From contig CAZSNT010000288.1 in the NCBI GenBank assembly GCA_964607765.1, positions 1 to 6,845 of the forward strand: 6,845 nucleotides of DNA. The letters run 5' to 3'. This DNA comes from CAZSNT01 sp964607765 (GTDB lineage Bacteria > Verrucomicrobiota > Lentisphaeria > Oligosphaerales > JABHEG01). Below, one piece after another: positions 1-6,299 of this stretch (positions are counted from its first letter, which is position 1; each line of letters starts with the position of its first letter). A model generated the notes under the pieces. The model saw only the letters and a list, made by a program, of their open reading frames with translations. It was not told the DNA's origin and made no database searches. The position numbers were made by a program, and so were the translations under genes.

Positions 1-1
1 A

Positions 2-30
2 CCCGGCTCGGGAGAGCCGGGCTACGGGGG
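2..30 (-). repeat. Inverted copy of the hairpin module of the 3' tandem repeat
   Basis: CCCGGCTC (2-9) and GAGCCGGG (14-21) form a perfect 8-bp stem with a 4-base loop, followed by CTACGGGGG. The reverse complement of the hairpin module in the 110-bp repeat at the window's right end matches this stretch over 29 bases with one loop mismatch. The flanking sequence beyond about 30 is unrelated, so only this module is shared. The window starts inside the element, so its left boundary is unknown. Confidence 0.8.
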
Positions 31-36
31 ACGCCT

Positions 37-58
37 CACGTAACTGACGCGTTACGTG
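37..58. repeat. Perfect 8-bp inverted repeat
   Basis: CACGTAAC (37-44) and GTTACGTG (51-58) are exact reverse complements around the 6-base loop TGACGC. The right arm runs directly into the first GTGCCC hexamer at 56. There is no T-run on either side, so it does not look like a classic intrinsic terminator. It could be a protein-binding palindrome or part of the repeat cluster. Confidence 0.6.
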
Positions 59-186
59 CCCGTGCCCGTGCCCGTGCCCGATGTCCGGAAAGCTCACCGT
101 CACAACCCGTTCCCCGTGCCCGTGCCCGTGCCCGTGCCCGTGCCCGATGTCCGGAACACTCCCCGTCACAACCCGTTTTCCGGCAT
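56..186 (+). repeat. GTGCCC hexamer runs with CCGGAA hairpin elements, two units (5' array)
   Basis: Four perfect GTGCCC hexamers lie at 56-79 and five at 116-145. Each run is followed by GATGTCCGGAA (80 and 146) and then a segment ending CGTCACAACCCGTT, so the unit period is 66 bp. In unit 2, CCGGAA (151-156) pairs with TTCCGG (178-183). In unit 1 only GGAA/TTCC remains because the next hexamer run takes over the right arm. On the minus strand each run reads (GGGCAC)n, which is four or more G3 tracts with 3-base loops and therefore a canonical G-quadruplex motif. The array ends about 85 bases before the start codon of the plus-strand gene. The remaining 187-256 shows no convincing promoter. 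Confidence 0.9.
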
Positions 187-256
187 TCCTGCCCCGCTCC
201 GCTTGCCCGGCTCCCATACCAACACCAGTTTACGCCAACATCACACACCACGCATC

Positions 257-262
257 AGGGAG
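257..262 (+). promoter_or_regulatory. Ribosome binding site of the aspartoacylase-family gene
   Basis: AGGGAG lies 9 bases before the ATG at 272. It decides the start: the same frame is open back to 56, but that extension is only translated hexamer repeat and has no comparable Shine-Dalgarno sequence. Confidence 0.65.
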
Positions 263-271
263 CACCCGCCC

Positions 272-1330
272 ATGCCCACTCAATGGCCTGACCGCGATCC
301 GTTGCGCACAGTCGGTTCCGTGACCGTAGCCCCCGGCCACTCGGGCCGCGGCACGCTGCGCGCCGGCATGGCCGGCATTCCCATCCACGTCTATGCGGGC
401 AGTGGGCCCGGCCCCGTGCTCTACGTCCAGGCCCTGCAACACGGGCTGGAACTCAACGGTTGCGACGTCATGCGGCAGCTGATTCAGGCACTGGACCCCG
501 CTGCACTGACCGGTACGCTGATCCTCGTGCCCATGGCCAACCCTCTGGCCGCCCGGACCCATGCGCAGTCATTCCCCTACCCGGATCGGGCGACGGACCG
601 CAAGACAAACGACATGAACCGGCGCTGGTTCGAGGGGCACGCGACCTCGAACGCGGTCGATCAGCAGGTTGAGGCGCTGAAGCCGATCGTCGCGCTTGCC
701 GATGCCTGCATTGACCTGCACTGCCACGAGTACCTCTACTCGAGCATGGTACTCACCGACATGTCAGACCCCGTGTGTGCGGAGTTCGCACTGGCCATGG
801 GGTTCGACGTCGTCCGCTCCGGCACAGGCACCGAAGGCATGTTCGGCCGATACGTCCGGGGCGCGCTGGGGCGTGTCGGGGTGACCGTGGAAATGCCGCC
901 ATTGCGCCGAGTCGATCACGCGAACAGCGCTATCGGGCAGCGCGGCGTACTGAACGCTCTGCGGCACATGGGCATGCTGGACGGCGCTCTCGAACTGCCG
1001 CCGCGCACTGCCGTTTTCGGGACCGGCCAGCAGCAGGGAAAGACCGTGTTTGTCGGGGAGGAGGGGTTTATGTCGCGGTACGTCAAAGCGGGCGACCGCG
1101 TGTCTGCCGGCCAGGTTGTCGCCGAGATCTGGCGCCCGGACGACTTCACGGTTGTGCAGCGCATCGAAGCGCCCTTCGATAGCTTTGTGATATCCATTGG
1201 TCGGCCGCCGCAGAACTGGGGCGATCCGGAACACGACTTCATGAACGTGGGCGACCGCGCCGTCAGTTTCTCGACGGCCTCGGAGATTGTTCGGCGCGAC
1301 TGCTGCCCACCCGGCACGTCCGGTTCGTAG
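272..1330 (+). CDS. Succinylglutamate desuccinylase/aspartoacylase family protein (zinc hydrolase)
   Basis: This 352-residue protein has the hallmarks of the AstE/AspA family, which uses the M14 carboxypeptidase fold to hydrolyse amide bonds of N-acyl amino acids or similar small substrates. The HxxE zinc motif is H57-G-L-E60 and is followed by N-G. The substrate-binding N-R motif is N116-R-R-W-F-E-G, with E where P is usual. The third zinc ligand is H150 in IDLHCH, and the catalytic glutamate is E207 in VTVEMP. Residues about 255-312 form a glycine-rich beta-barrel tail (VKAGDRVSAGQVVAEI) resembling a lipoyl/biotinyl-like sandwich, as is common in this family. There is no signal peptide, so it should be cytoplasmic. 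The length is normal. The ATG at 272 is chosen for its ribosome binding site and because the upstream open frame encodes only Pro-Val repeats. The substrate cannot be told from sequence, and neither the amino-acid catabolism genes nor the ectoine genes that often accompany such enzymes are present. It stands alone on the plus strand, converging on the S9 peptidase gene. Confidence 0.85.
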   Translation: MPTQWPDRDPLRTVGSVTVAPGHSGRGTLRAGMAGIPIHVYAGSGPGPVLYVQALQHGLELNGCDVMRQLIQALDPAALTGTLILVPMANPLAARTHAQSFPYPDRATDRKTNDMNRRWFEGHATSNAVDQQVEALKPIVALADACIDLHCHEYLYSSMVLTDMSDPVCAEFALAMGFDVVRSGTGTEGMFGRYVRGALGRVGVTVEMPPLRRVDHANSAIGQRGVLNALRHMGMLDGALELPPRTAVFGTGQQQGKTVFVGEEGFMSRYVKAGDRVSAGQVVAEIWRPDDFTVVQRIEAPFDSFVISIGRPPQNWGDPEHDFMNVGDRAVSFSTASEIVRRDCCPPGTSGS

Positions 1331-1353
1331 TACCAGCTCCACACGTCGGGCCT

Positions 1354-1441
1354 CCCCCGGGACCGCCGAGCACCAGCTCGGCTCCGTGGTCACCGGCGTT
1401 GGGTTCCCGGATGCCGAGCTGGTGCTCGGCCGTCCCAGGGG
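1354..1441. repeat. Long nested inverted repeat between convergent genes, possible bidirectional terminator
   Basis: The arms 1354-1382 and 1413-1441 pair over 29 bases with two mismatches around a 30-base loop. Each arm is also a small hairpin: CCGAGC-ACCA-GCTCGG at 1366-1381 and CCGAGC-TGGT-GCTCGG at 1414-1429. The site can therefore form one long stem or two short ones. It lies between the ends of two convergent genes, where a shared terminator is expected, but neither strand has a T-run after the stem. A palindromic interspersed repeat is an equally good reading. Confidence 0.75.
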
Positions 1442-1481
1442 TAGCTGACCGCTGGCCTCCGACTCGCCCGCTTCGCCCGCC

Positions 1482-4031
1482 TCACTCCGCCCTCGGCTCC
1501 GTCCCAAGCAGATGCCGGACAAAGAAGTCGTTCCGGCGCCGCTCCCCGTACGGGCTTCCGCCCGCGCCGTGTCCCTTGTTCGGGAACACGACCAGATCGA
1601 AATCGATGTCGGCGTCGATCAGTGCCTGCACGACCTGCAGCGTCGACGCCGGATCCACGTTCCGGTCCAGCGCGCCGACCGTCAGCTGCAAGTGCCCTTT
1701 CAGACGGTGCGCCTGTTTCACGTTCGAGCTCCGGTCATACGCCGCCTCGTCGATCGGCCAGCCCATCCACTGCTCGTTCCACCAGATCTTGTCCATGCGA
1801 TTGTCGTGGCAGCCGCAGTCTGCGACTGCCACTGAGTAGAACTCATGGTGCGCGATGAGTGCGCGCATGGCGTTCTGGCCGCCTGCCGAGCCGCCGTAGA
1901 CCCCGACCCGCGTCGCGTCGATGTAGGGGTACTTCGCTGCCGCCGCCTTGATCCACGCGATGCGGTCAGGGAACCCGGCATCGCCCAGGTTCTTCCAGCA
2001 CACGTCCTGAAACGCCTTACTGCGCCAGTTCGTGCCCATGCCGTCGATCTGTACCACCACGAACCCGAGCTCGGCCAGGGCCTGCGTGCCGCGGAACTCC
2101 GCAAACCCCTTCGGCACATGTTGACCGTGCGGCCCCGCGTAGATCGCCTCGATAACCGGGTACTTCCGGGCCGGGTCCAGGTCCGTCGGCCGGTAGATGA
2201 CGCCGTGGATATCCGTCTTCCCGTCTCTGCCTTTGGCCACAAACGGCTCCGGTGCGGCCCAGCCCGTGTCGAGCAACTCGGACCAGTCCGCACGCGTGAG
2301 CTCCGCGATACGCGTTCCATCCGCTGTGCGCCGCAGCTCCTTCACTCCGGGCAGATCCACGCGCGACCAACTGTCCACGTAGTGCGTGCCGTCCGGCGAG
2401 AACTCGATCTCGTGCGTGCCGTTCCCTTCGGTCAGCAGTGTGAACCCCGACCCGTCGAAGGCGACCCGCGCGACGTGCACGTAGTACGGATCCTGGCCGG
2501 CATGAACGCCGAGCACGCGCAGGAGCAACTCACGCTTCTCCTCATCGACCTTCTGCACGCCGCGCACCACCCATTGCCCATTGGTGATGCGGTTCTTCAC
2601 AGCGCCGGTCATCAGATCGATCAGGTAGAGGTGATTCCACCCGTCCCGCTCCGACATCCAGATCGCCTCCGACGTGGCGTCCAGGTAGCGCAGGAACGTC
2701 TTGCTGCTGTAGCAGATGAACGTGTCCGACGTTTCGTCGACCAGCACCGACGCCTCGCCGGTCGCTGCGTCGAGCGCGATCAGGCGCAGCACCTGATGCC
2801 CGCGCTGATTGTAGAGGAACAGGAACCGTGAGCTGTCGGGCAGCCAGTGGAAGTGGTTCAAGGCCCACGGCGTTGGGAACAGCGTGTCGTCGACAGGGAT
2901 CGCCTTACGTGTCTCAACATCGAACAGACACGGGCGCGGGTGCGGCAGCGAGTCGCCCGGCTTGCGGTAGTTGAACTCGTGCAGTTTCGGTTGCAGTTGA
3001 TCGGACGGGCCCGCCTCAACCACATGCACTTTGCGCTCCTCGGCATCCTGTCGGCGGATCACAGCCAGCCGGCGGCCGTCAGGCGACCAATGCAGCGGCC
3101 CCACGTAACCGTTCCCCGCCACGCCGTCTGCCGACAGCCGTGTCTCCTCACCGGTCGCCACGTTTTTCAGGTGCACGTTGTGGGCTTTGACGAACGCGCG
3201 CCACGTGCCGTCGGGCGACGCCACACCGCGCGGCCCACGCTTGCCCTTTTTGGCGGCGTCTTCCCCCTCCTGCTCAGATTCGGCAACTGCGCCATCCACC
3301 ACCACCACCGGGCGGTCCGCTGCAGCCGCGAAGAAGCACAGGGGCGCGCCTTCGGCATCCGTTGCCATCCACGCATGTCCGGAAAACGTGTGCTGCCGCC
3401 GCACCGCATCCGGCGCGACCGTGCCGTACTTCTTGCGCTTCTTGCCGCGATCGACCCAGAACAGCTGGATCGGGTCAGTCGTCCGGTTCGCCACGATCAG
3501 CGTCATCTCAGGCCCGCCGTCCCTGCTCGCCGCTTCGCGCGCCGGCGGCAGCGCCTCGAGCCGGAACACAGGCGCGTCGGTCAGCGGCACCATCTCGGGA
3601 GCGCCCCCCGTCCCGATCCGTGCCGCTCGTGTCGCCTTCCCCACGCTCAGCAGCAGCCACAGCGTCTCGGCGTCGTCGAAGGTGAAGCTGCTGACCGGCA
3701 GGCGCGCCGGGTCGAGATCAGCTTCAGACCCGTCTCTGGTCAGCCGCGCCAGGGCACTGTGGTCGAACGCCGGCAGTTCCCTGCCCGTAGCCACATCCAG
3801 TCGCACATACTCGTGGCCTTTCCCCGGCAGGAATCGCTGGAACGCCAGGAGCTTGCCATCCGTCGACCAGGCAGACGTCAGTTCCAAGCCCGTCACCTTT
3901 CCCTTCACCGTCTTCCGCAGGCTCTGCGCACGGCGATAGTCTGCTGCTGTTCCCTGCGCGTGCGCCGCGGCGCCGGTCAGCGCAGCGGCCGCGAGGCATC
4001 CCCACACAGCGATACACCGTCTTGCCCGCAC
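1482..4031 (-). CDS. Secreted S9 family (DPP IV-like) serine peptidase
   Basis: This 849-residue prolyl-oligopeptidase-clan enzyme cleaves peptides, typically near proline. A Sec signal peptide covers residues 1-25 (Arg-rich start, Ala-rich core, AHA before Q26), pointing to the periplasm or outside. Residues about 45-580 form a DPP IV-type beta-propeller, with the recognisable ERDGWNHLYLID at 461-472. Residues about 625-845 are the alpha/beta hydrolase. The catalytic triad is S715 in GGSAGG, D789 in GALDRNVDP and H821 in NKGHGAGG. The propeller segment around 301-313 (SADGVAGNGYVG) lacks the DW-EE type motif with which classic dipeptidyl peptidases hold the substrate N-terminus, so dipeptidyl activity is doubtful. 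A charged, low-complexity insert lies at 250-268. The start is GTG, supported by AGGAG six bases upstream and by the signal peptide beginning there. It is the last gene of the minus-strand block, 104 bases after the TIM-barrel gene. Family is near certain; the substrate is unknown. Confidence 0.92.
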   Translation of the reverse strand: MRARRCIAVWGCLAAAALTGAAAHAQGTAADYRRAQSLRKTVKGKVTGLELTSAWSTDGKLLAFQRFLPGKGHEYVRLDVATGRELPAFDHSALARLTRDGSEADLDPARLPVSSFTFDDAETLWLLLSVGKATRAARIGTGGAPEMVPLTDAPVFRLEALPPAREAASRDGGPEMTLIVANRTTDPIQLFWVDRGKKRKKYGTVAPDAVRRQHTFSGHAWMATDAEGAPLCFFAAAADRPVVVVDGAVAESEQEGEDAAKKGKRGPRGVASPDGTWRAFVKAHNVHLKNVATGEETRLSADGVAGNGYVGPLHWSPDGRRLAVIRRQDAEERKVHVVEAGPSDQLQPKLHEFNYRKPGDSLPHPRPCLFDVETRKAIPVDDTLFPTPWALNHFHWLPDSSRFLFLYNQRGHQVLRLIALDAATGEASVLVDETSDTFICYSSKTFLRYLDATSEAIWMSERDGWNHLYLIDLMTGAVKNRITNGQWVVRGVQKVDEEKRELLLRVLGVHAGQDPYYVHVARVAFDGSGFTLLTEGNGTHEIEFSPDGTHYVDSWSRVDLPGVKELRRTADGTRIAELTRADWSELLDTGWAAPEPFVAKGRDGKTDIHGVIYRPTDLDPARKYPVIEAIYAGPHGQHVPKGFAEFRGTQALAELGFVVVQIDGMGTNWRSKAFQDVCWKNLGDAGFPDRIAWIKAAAAKYPYIDATRVGVYGGSAGGQNAMRALIAHHEFYSVAVADCGCHDNRMDKIWWNEQWMGWPIDEAAYDRSSNVKQAHRLKGHLQLTVGALDRNVDPASTLQVVQALIDADIDFDLVVFPNKGHGAGGSPYGERRRNDFFVRHLLGTEPRAE

Positions 4032-4037
4032 GCCGCG

Positions 4038-4042
4038 CTCCT
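4038..4042 (-). promoter_or_regulatory. Ribosome binding site for the S9 peptidase GTG start
   Basis: On the minus strand AGGAG lies 6 bases before the GTG at 4031-4029, which is ideal spacing. It supports this non-ATG start, and the signal peptide then begins at once. Confidence 0.7.
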
Positions 4043-4102
4043 GCTGTTACAGACCCGGTCGCCAGCTTTCACCAGGCCCAGTGGCCTGGCGTCCCGGTGA
4101 CT

Positions 4103-4124
4103 CGGTTCCGGGGCCCCAAAACCG
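4103..4124 (-). terminator. Short hairpin in the gap between the TIM-barrel and S9 genes
   Basis: In minus-strand RNA, CGGUUUUGG and CCGGAACCG form a 9-bp stem with two G-U pairs around the tetraloop GGCC. On the plus strand the same positions give two A-C mismatches, so the structure favours the minus-strand transcript. It starts 11 bases after the TIM-barrel stop codon. No U-run follows, so it may be a weak terminator, an RNA-end stabiliser or chance. Confidence 0.35.
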
Positions 4125-4135
4125 CCAATCCGTGG

Positions 4136-5098
4136 CTACACGTCACAGGCCTTCACAGCCTGGACCAACGCGGCGATCGGGTCGCCCTTCGGATTGTACT
4201 CGTGCGACACGTACCCGGTATACCCGGTGTCCAGGATCGTCTGCATCACGGCGGGGTAATAGATCTCCTGGTTCTCGCTGAGCTCATTCCGGCCGGGGTT
4301 CCCCGCCGTGTGGTAGTGCCCGATGTACTGCGCGCTCTCGCGGATCGTCGCGATGATGTCGCCTTCCATGATCTGCATGTGGTAGATGTCGTAGAGCAGC
4401 TTGAAGCGTTCACTGCCCACGCCCTTGCACACCTCCACGCCCCACGCCGTGTGGTCCGCCTGGTAATCCGGGTGGTTGCGCTTCGAGTTCAGCAGCTCCA
4501 TCACAATCGTGACGCCCTTCTCTTCCGCGTAGCCCACCACCTGCTTGAGGCCCTCGATGCAGTTCCGCGCGCCTTCCTCGTCCGACACACCTTCCTTGTC
4601 GTCCTTGTTCAGATGCCGGTTGCCCGAGAAGGTGATGACGTTTTTCCACCCGGCCGCACTCGCCTGATCGATCGACTTGCGCATGTCCGCCACCAGCCGC
4701 GCGTGGTTCTCTTTGCGGTTGAAGCCGCTGCGGATGTTGCCCGCGCCGCGCGCGAGCGAGCAGACCAGGCCGTGCTTTTTCAGCGTGGGCCAGTCGTTCG
4801 GGCCGACAAAATCCATGCCCTTCAGGCCCATCTTCACGAGCATCTCGCACTTCGTCTCCACGGGCACGCCGCGCAACCCCACGCCGCAGATGCACTGCTT
4901 GATACGCCCGTTCACTACCACTTTCTCAATCTGGTCGAGATCGATCTTCACAGGGGGTCGTCCTTTCCTCTTCTTCTTCGGTGCAGCAACGACAGCTGCC
5001 GGCAAAGCGGCCGCCGCACCGGCCAGCGCCGTCTTCAGAACACTGCGTCGCGACACGACACGCGTGCCTTCGTGCGGTCTTGTATGGCTGTTCTCCAT
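4136..5098 (-). CDS. Tat-exported hydroxypyruvate isomerase-like TIM-barrel protein
   Basis: This 320-residue protein belongs to the sugar phosphate isomerase/epimerase (xylose-isomerase-like TIM barrel) superfamily and is closest in motifs to hydroxypyruvate isomerase. A twin-arginine signal, S16-R-R-S-V-L-K22, is followed by an Ala-rich segment to about residue 39 and a basic stretch (PKKKRKGR). It is therefore probably exported folded, with its metal already loaded. Likely metal and active-site residues are E201 (VMELLNSK), D237 and H240 (LYDIYHMQIMEGD), H261 and H263 (GHYHTAGNPGR) and E300 (VSHEYNP). Classic Hyi has Gln where H263 falls, so the true substrate may differ. The ATG at 5098 has GGAGGA five bases upstream and puts the Tat motif near the N-terminus. 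The gene follows the YchF-like gene by 62 bases and precedes the S9 peptidase gene by 104, so co-transcription is plausible. A role in carbohydrate conversion outside the cytoplasm is inferred. Confidence 0.85.
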   Translation of the reverse strand: MENSHTRPHEGTRVVSRRSVLKTALAGAAAALPAAVVAAPKKKRKGRPPVKIDLDQIEKVVVNGRIKQCICGVGLRGVPVETKCEMLVKMGLKGMDFVGPNDWPTLKKHGLVCSLARGAGNIRSGFNRKENHARLVADMRKSIDQASAAGWKNVITFSGNRHLNKDDKEGVSDEEGARNCIEGLKQVVGYAEEKGVTIVMELLNSKRNHPDYQADHTAWGVEVCKGVGSERFKLLYDIYHMQIMEGDIIATIRESAQYIGHYHTAGNPGRNELSENQEIYYPAVMQTILDTGYTGYVSHEYNPKGDPIAALVQAVKACDV

Positions 5099-5103
5099 GA
5101 TGG

Positions 5104-5109
5104 TCCTCC
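5104..5109 (-). promoter_or_regulatory. Ribosome binding site of the TIM-barrel gene
   Basis: GGAGGA on the minus strand, 5 bases before the ATG at 5098-5096. It is the strongest Shine-Dalgarno sequence in the window and confirms this start. Confidence 0.75.
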
Positions 5110-5130
5110 GCTGCTGCTGGGTTTCGTAGT

Positions 5131-5158
5131 GCCTAACGCCTAACGCCTAACGCCTAAC
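5131..5158 (-). repeat. Four tandem GTTAGGC heptamers in the YchF-TIM barrel gap
   Basis: Four perfect copies of GCCTAAC (plus strand), read as GTTAGGC on the minus strand, fill 28 of the 62 bases between the two genes. The bases CCCTAG that follow toward the YchF-like gene look like a degenerate fifth copy and include that gene's stop codon. Seven is not a multiple of three, but the array lies outside coding sequence, so copy changes would alter only the spacing. It resembles the short tandem heptamers known in intergenic DNA of cyanobacteria and other bacteria. Confidence 0.9.
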
Positions 5159-5160
5159 CC

Positions 5161-6234
5161 CTAGACGTTGAACCGAATCTCCATGATATCGCCGTCCCGA
5201 ACCTCATACTCTTTGCCATTCAGCCGGTACAGCTTCTGCTGTCGCGCTGCCTGTTCCGAGCCGGCGCCCATGAAGTCGTCGTATGTGATGGTGTCCGCGC
5301 GGATGAAACCGCGTTCCAGGTCGGAGTGGATCCTGCCCGCCGCTTCCGGCGCACACGCGCCGCGGCGCACCGGCCAGGCGCGCACTTCGTCCTCCCCGAC
5401 CGTGAAGAAACTGATCAACCCCAGGCTCTCGTACGCGGCGCGCGACAGTCGGTGCGACGCGGGCTCCGCCAGCTCGAGCTCTTCCATGAACATCTCACGA
5501 TCTTCGTCGGGCAGCTCGGCCAGCTCCGCCTCGATCGTGGCGCTGAGCACGACCACGACCACGCCATTGTGCACGTCGTCGCCGCCGACCAGTTCTTCAG
5601 CCTGCGCCCTTGCCGCGGCCAAGTCTTCGTCCGCATTGATCGCCAGCACGGTCGGCTTCAGCGTCAGAAACTGCAGGCTCCGGATCAGGTCCAGTTCATC
5701 CGCTGAGAGCTCCATATCGCGCAGCGCTCGCTCCTCTTCCAGCCAGTCGCCGCAGCGCAGCAGCACGGCCTTCTCGCGGTCCCGGTTCACGTCAGCCAGC
5801 TTCTTGCTCTTGTCCTTCTCCATGCGTTCCAGGCGCGTTTCGACCAGCGCCAGGTCCGCCAGGAGCAACTCGGTGTCCACCAGGCTCAGGTCCCGGGCCG
5901 GGGCCACGCTTCCGGCAATGTGATAGACGTCCGGCGCCTCGAACGCGCGCACCACGTGCACGAACGCGTCCACGTTCCGAAGCGGCTCCAGCCAGCTGGC
6001 CGCGCGTGCCGCGTCCGGTTCAATGTCCGGCGGCAACGCAATCTCGAACTCCGCGTAGCGCGTCTTCTTCGGATTGAAGATGGCAGACAACGCATCGATG
6101 CGCGGATCCCGTACCGGCGCCGTGCCGTACGTGATCCCGCTCCGCGACGGTGCTTTGTCCGCCGCAATCCCCGTCAGAATGCTGAAGATCGTCTTCTTCC
6201 CCACCTGGGGCAGACCCACTATACCAAGAATCAT
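5161..6234 (-). CDS. ychF: Divergent YchF/DUF933-family P-loop NTPase (Obg-related, C-terminal TGS domain)
   Basis: This 357-residue protein is close in length to E. coli YchF (about 363). YchF is an Obg-family protein that prefers ATP, associates with ribosomes and acts in translation and stress control. The P-loop is GLPQVGKKT at residues 7-15. The base-recognition motif is NADE at 200-203, matching the NxxE pattern of ATP-preferring YchF. A Ser-Ala G5-like motif lies at 231-232. A charged helical segment at about 120-185 fits the coiled-coil arm. Residues about 274-357 (FFTVGEDEVRAW, AAGRIHSD, GFIRADTITYDDF, DGD..EIRFNV) are a well-conserved DUF933/TGS domain. Two oddities stand out: lysine replaces the Mg-binding Ser/Thr after GK, and the usual DxxG motif after about residue 60 is replaced by FEIALPPD. 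It may be a paralog rather than the housekeeping copy. The ATG at 6234 is chosen because the family motif starts there. The frame stays open upstream to 6558 only because it crosses GGGCAC repeats, giving a spurious Gly-His tail. Confidence 0.85.
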   Translation of the reverse strand: MILGIVGLPQVGKKTIFSILTGIAADKAPSRSGITYGTAPVRDPRIDALSAIFNPKKTRYAEFEIALPPDIEPDAARAASWLEPLRNVDAFVHVVRAFEAPDVYHIAGSVAPARDLSLVDTELLLADLALVETRLERMEKDKSKKLADVNRDREKAVLLRCGDWLEEERALRDMELSADELDLIRSLQFLTLKPTVLAINADEDLAAARAQAEELVGGDDVHNGVVVVVLSATIEAELAELPDEDREMFMEELELAEPASHRLSRAAYESLGLISFFTVGEDEVRAWPVRRGACAPEAAGRIHSDLERGFIRADTITYDDFMGAGSEQAARQQKLYRLNGKEYEVRDGDIMEIRFNV

Positions 6235-6253
6235 CGGCTCACCATGCTCCTGT
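6231..6253 (-). promoter_or_regulatory. Unusual translation start region of the YchF-like gene
   Basis: On the minus strand ACAGGAG (6253-6247) lies 12 bases from the ATG at 6234, longer than ideal, while GGTGAG (6243-6238) lies only 3 bases away. A four-codon reading frame, ATG GTG AGC CGA TGA, starts at 6245, and its stop overlaps the gene's ATG as ATGA. It starts only one base after AGGAG, too close for efficient initiation, so coupling is possible but weakly supported. No clear -35/-10 pair is visible between here and the hexamer array. Confidence 0.35.
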
Positions 6254-6299
6254 AAGTTGGCTGTAACAGAAGCTCGTAATGTACCCCACATCCCGCCCG

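Noticed and set aside
1354..1441. Classic intrinsic terminator
   Set aside because: The stem is strong, but no T-run follows on either strand, so I list it as an inverted repeat with possible terminator function.
1845..5143. Long plus-strand open frames opposite the S9 peptidase and TIM-barrel genes (for example 1845-2831, 2847-4100, 4022-5143)
   Set aside because: They are Arg/His/Val-rich antisense shadows typical of GC-rich DNA, have no recognisable domains, and lie opposite genes with clear catalytic motifs.
5131..5158. Telomere-like repeat
   Set aside because: GTTAGGC resembles telomeric repeats by eye, but there are only four copies, internal to a bacterial gene block.
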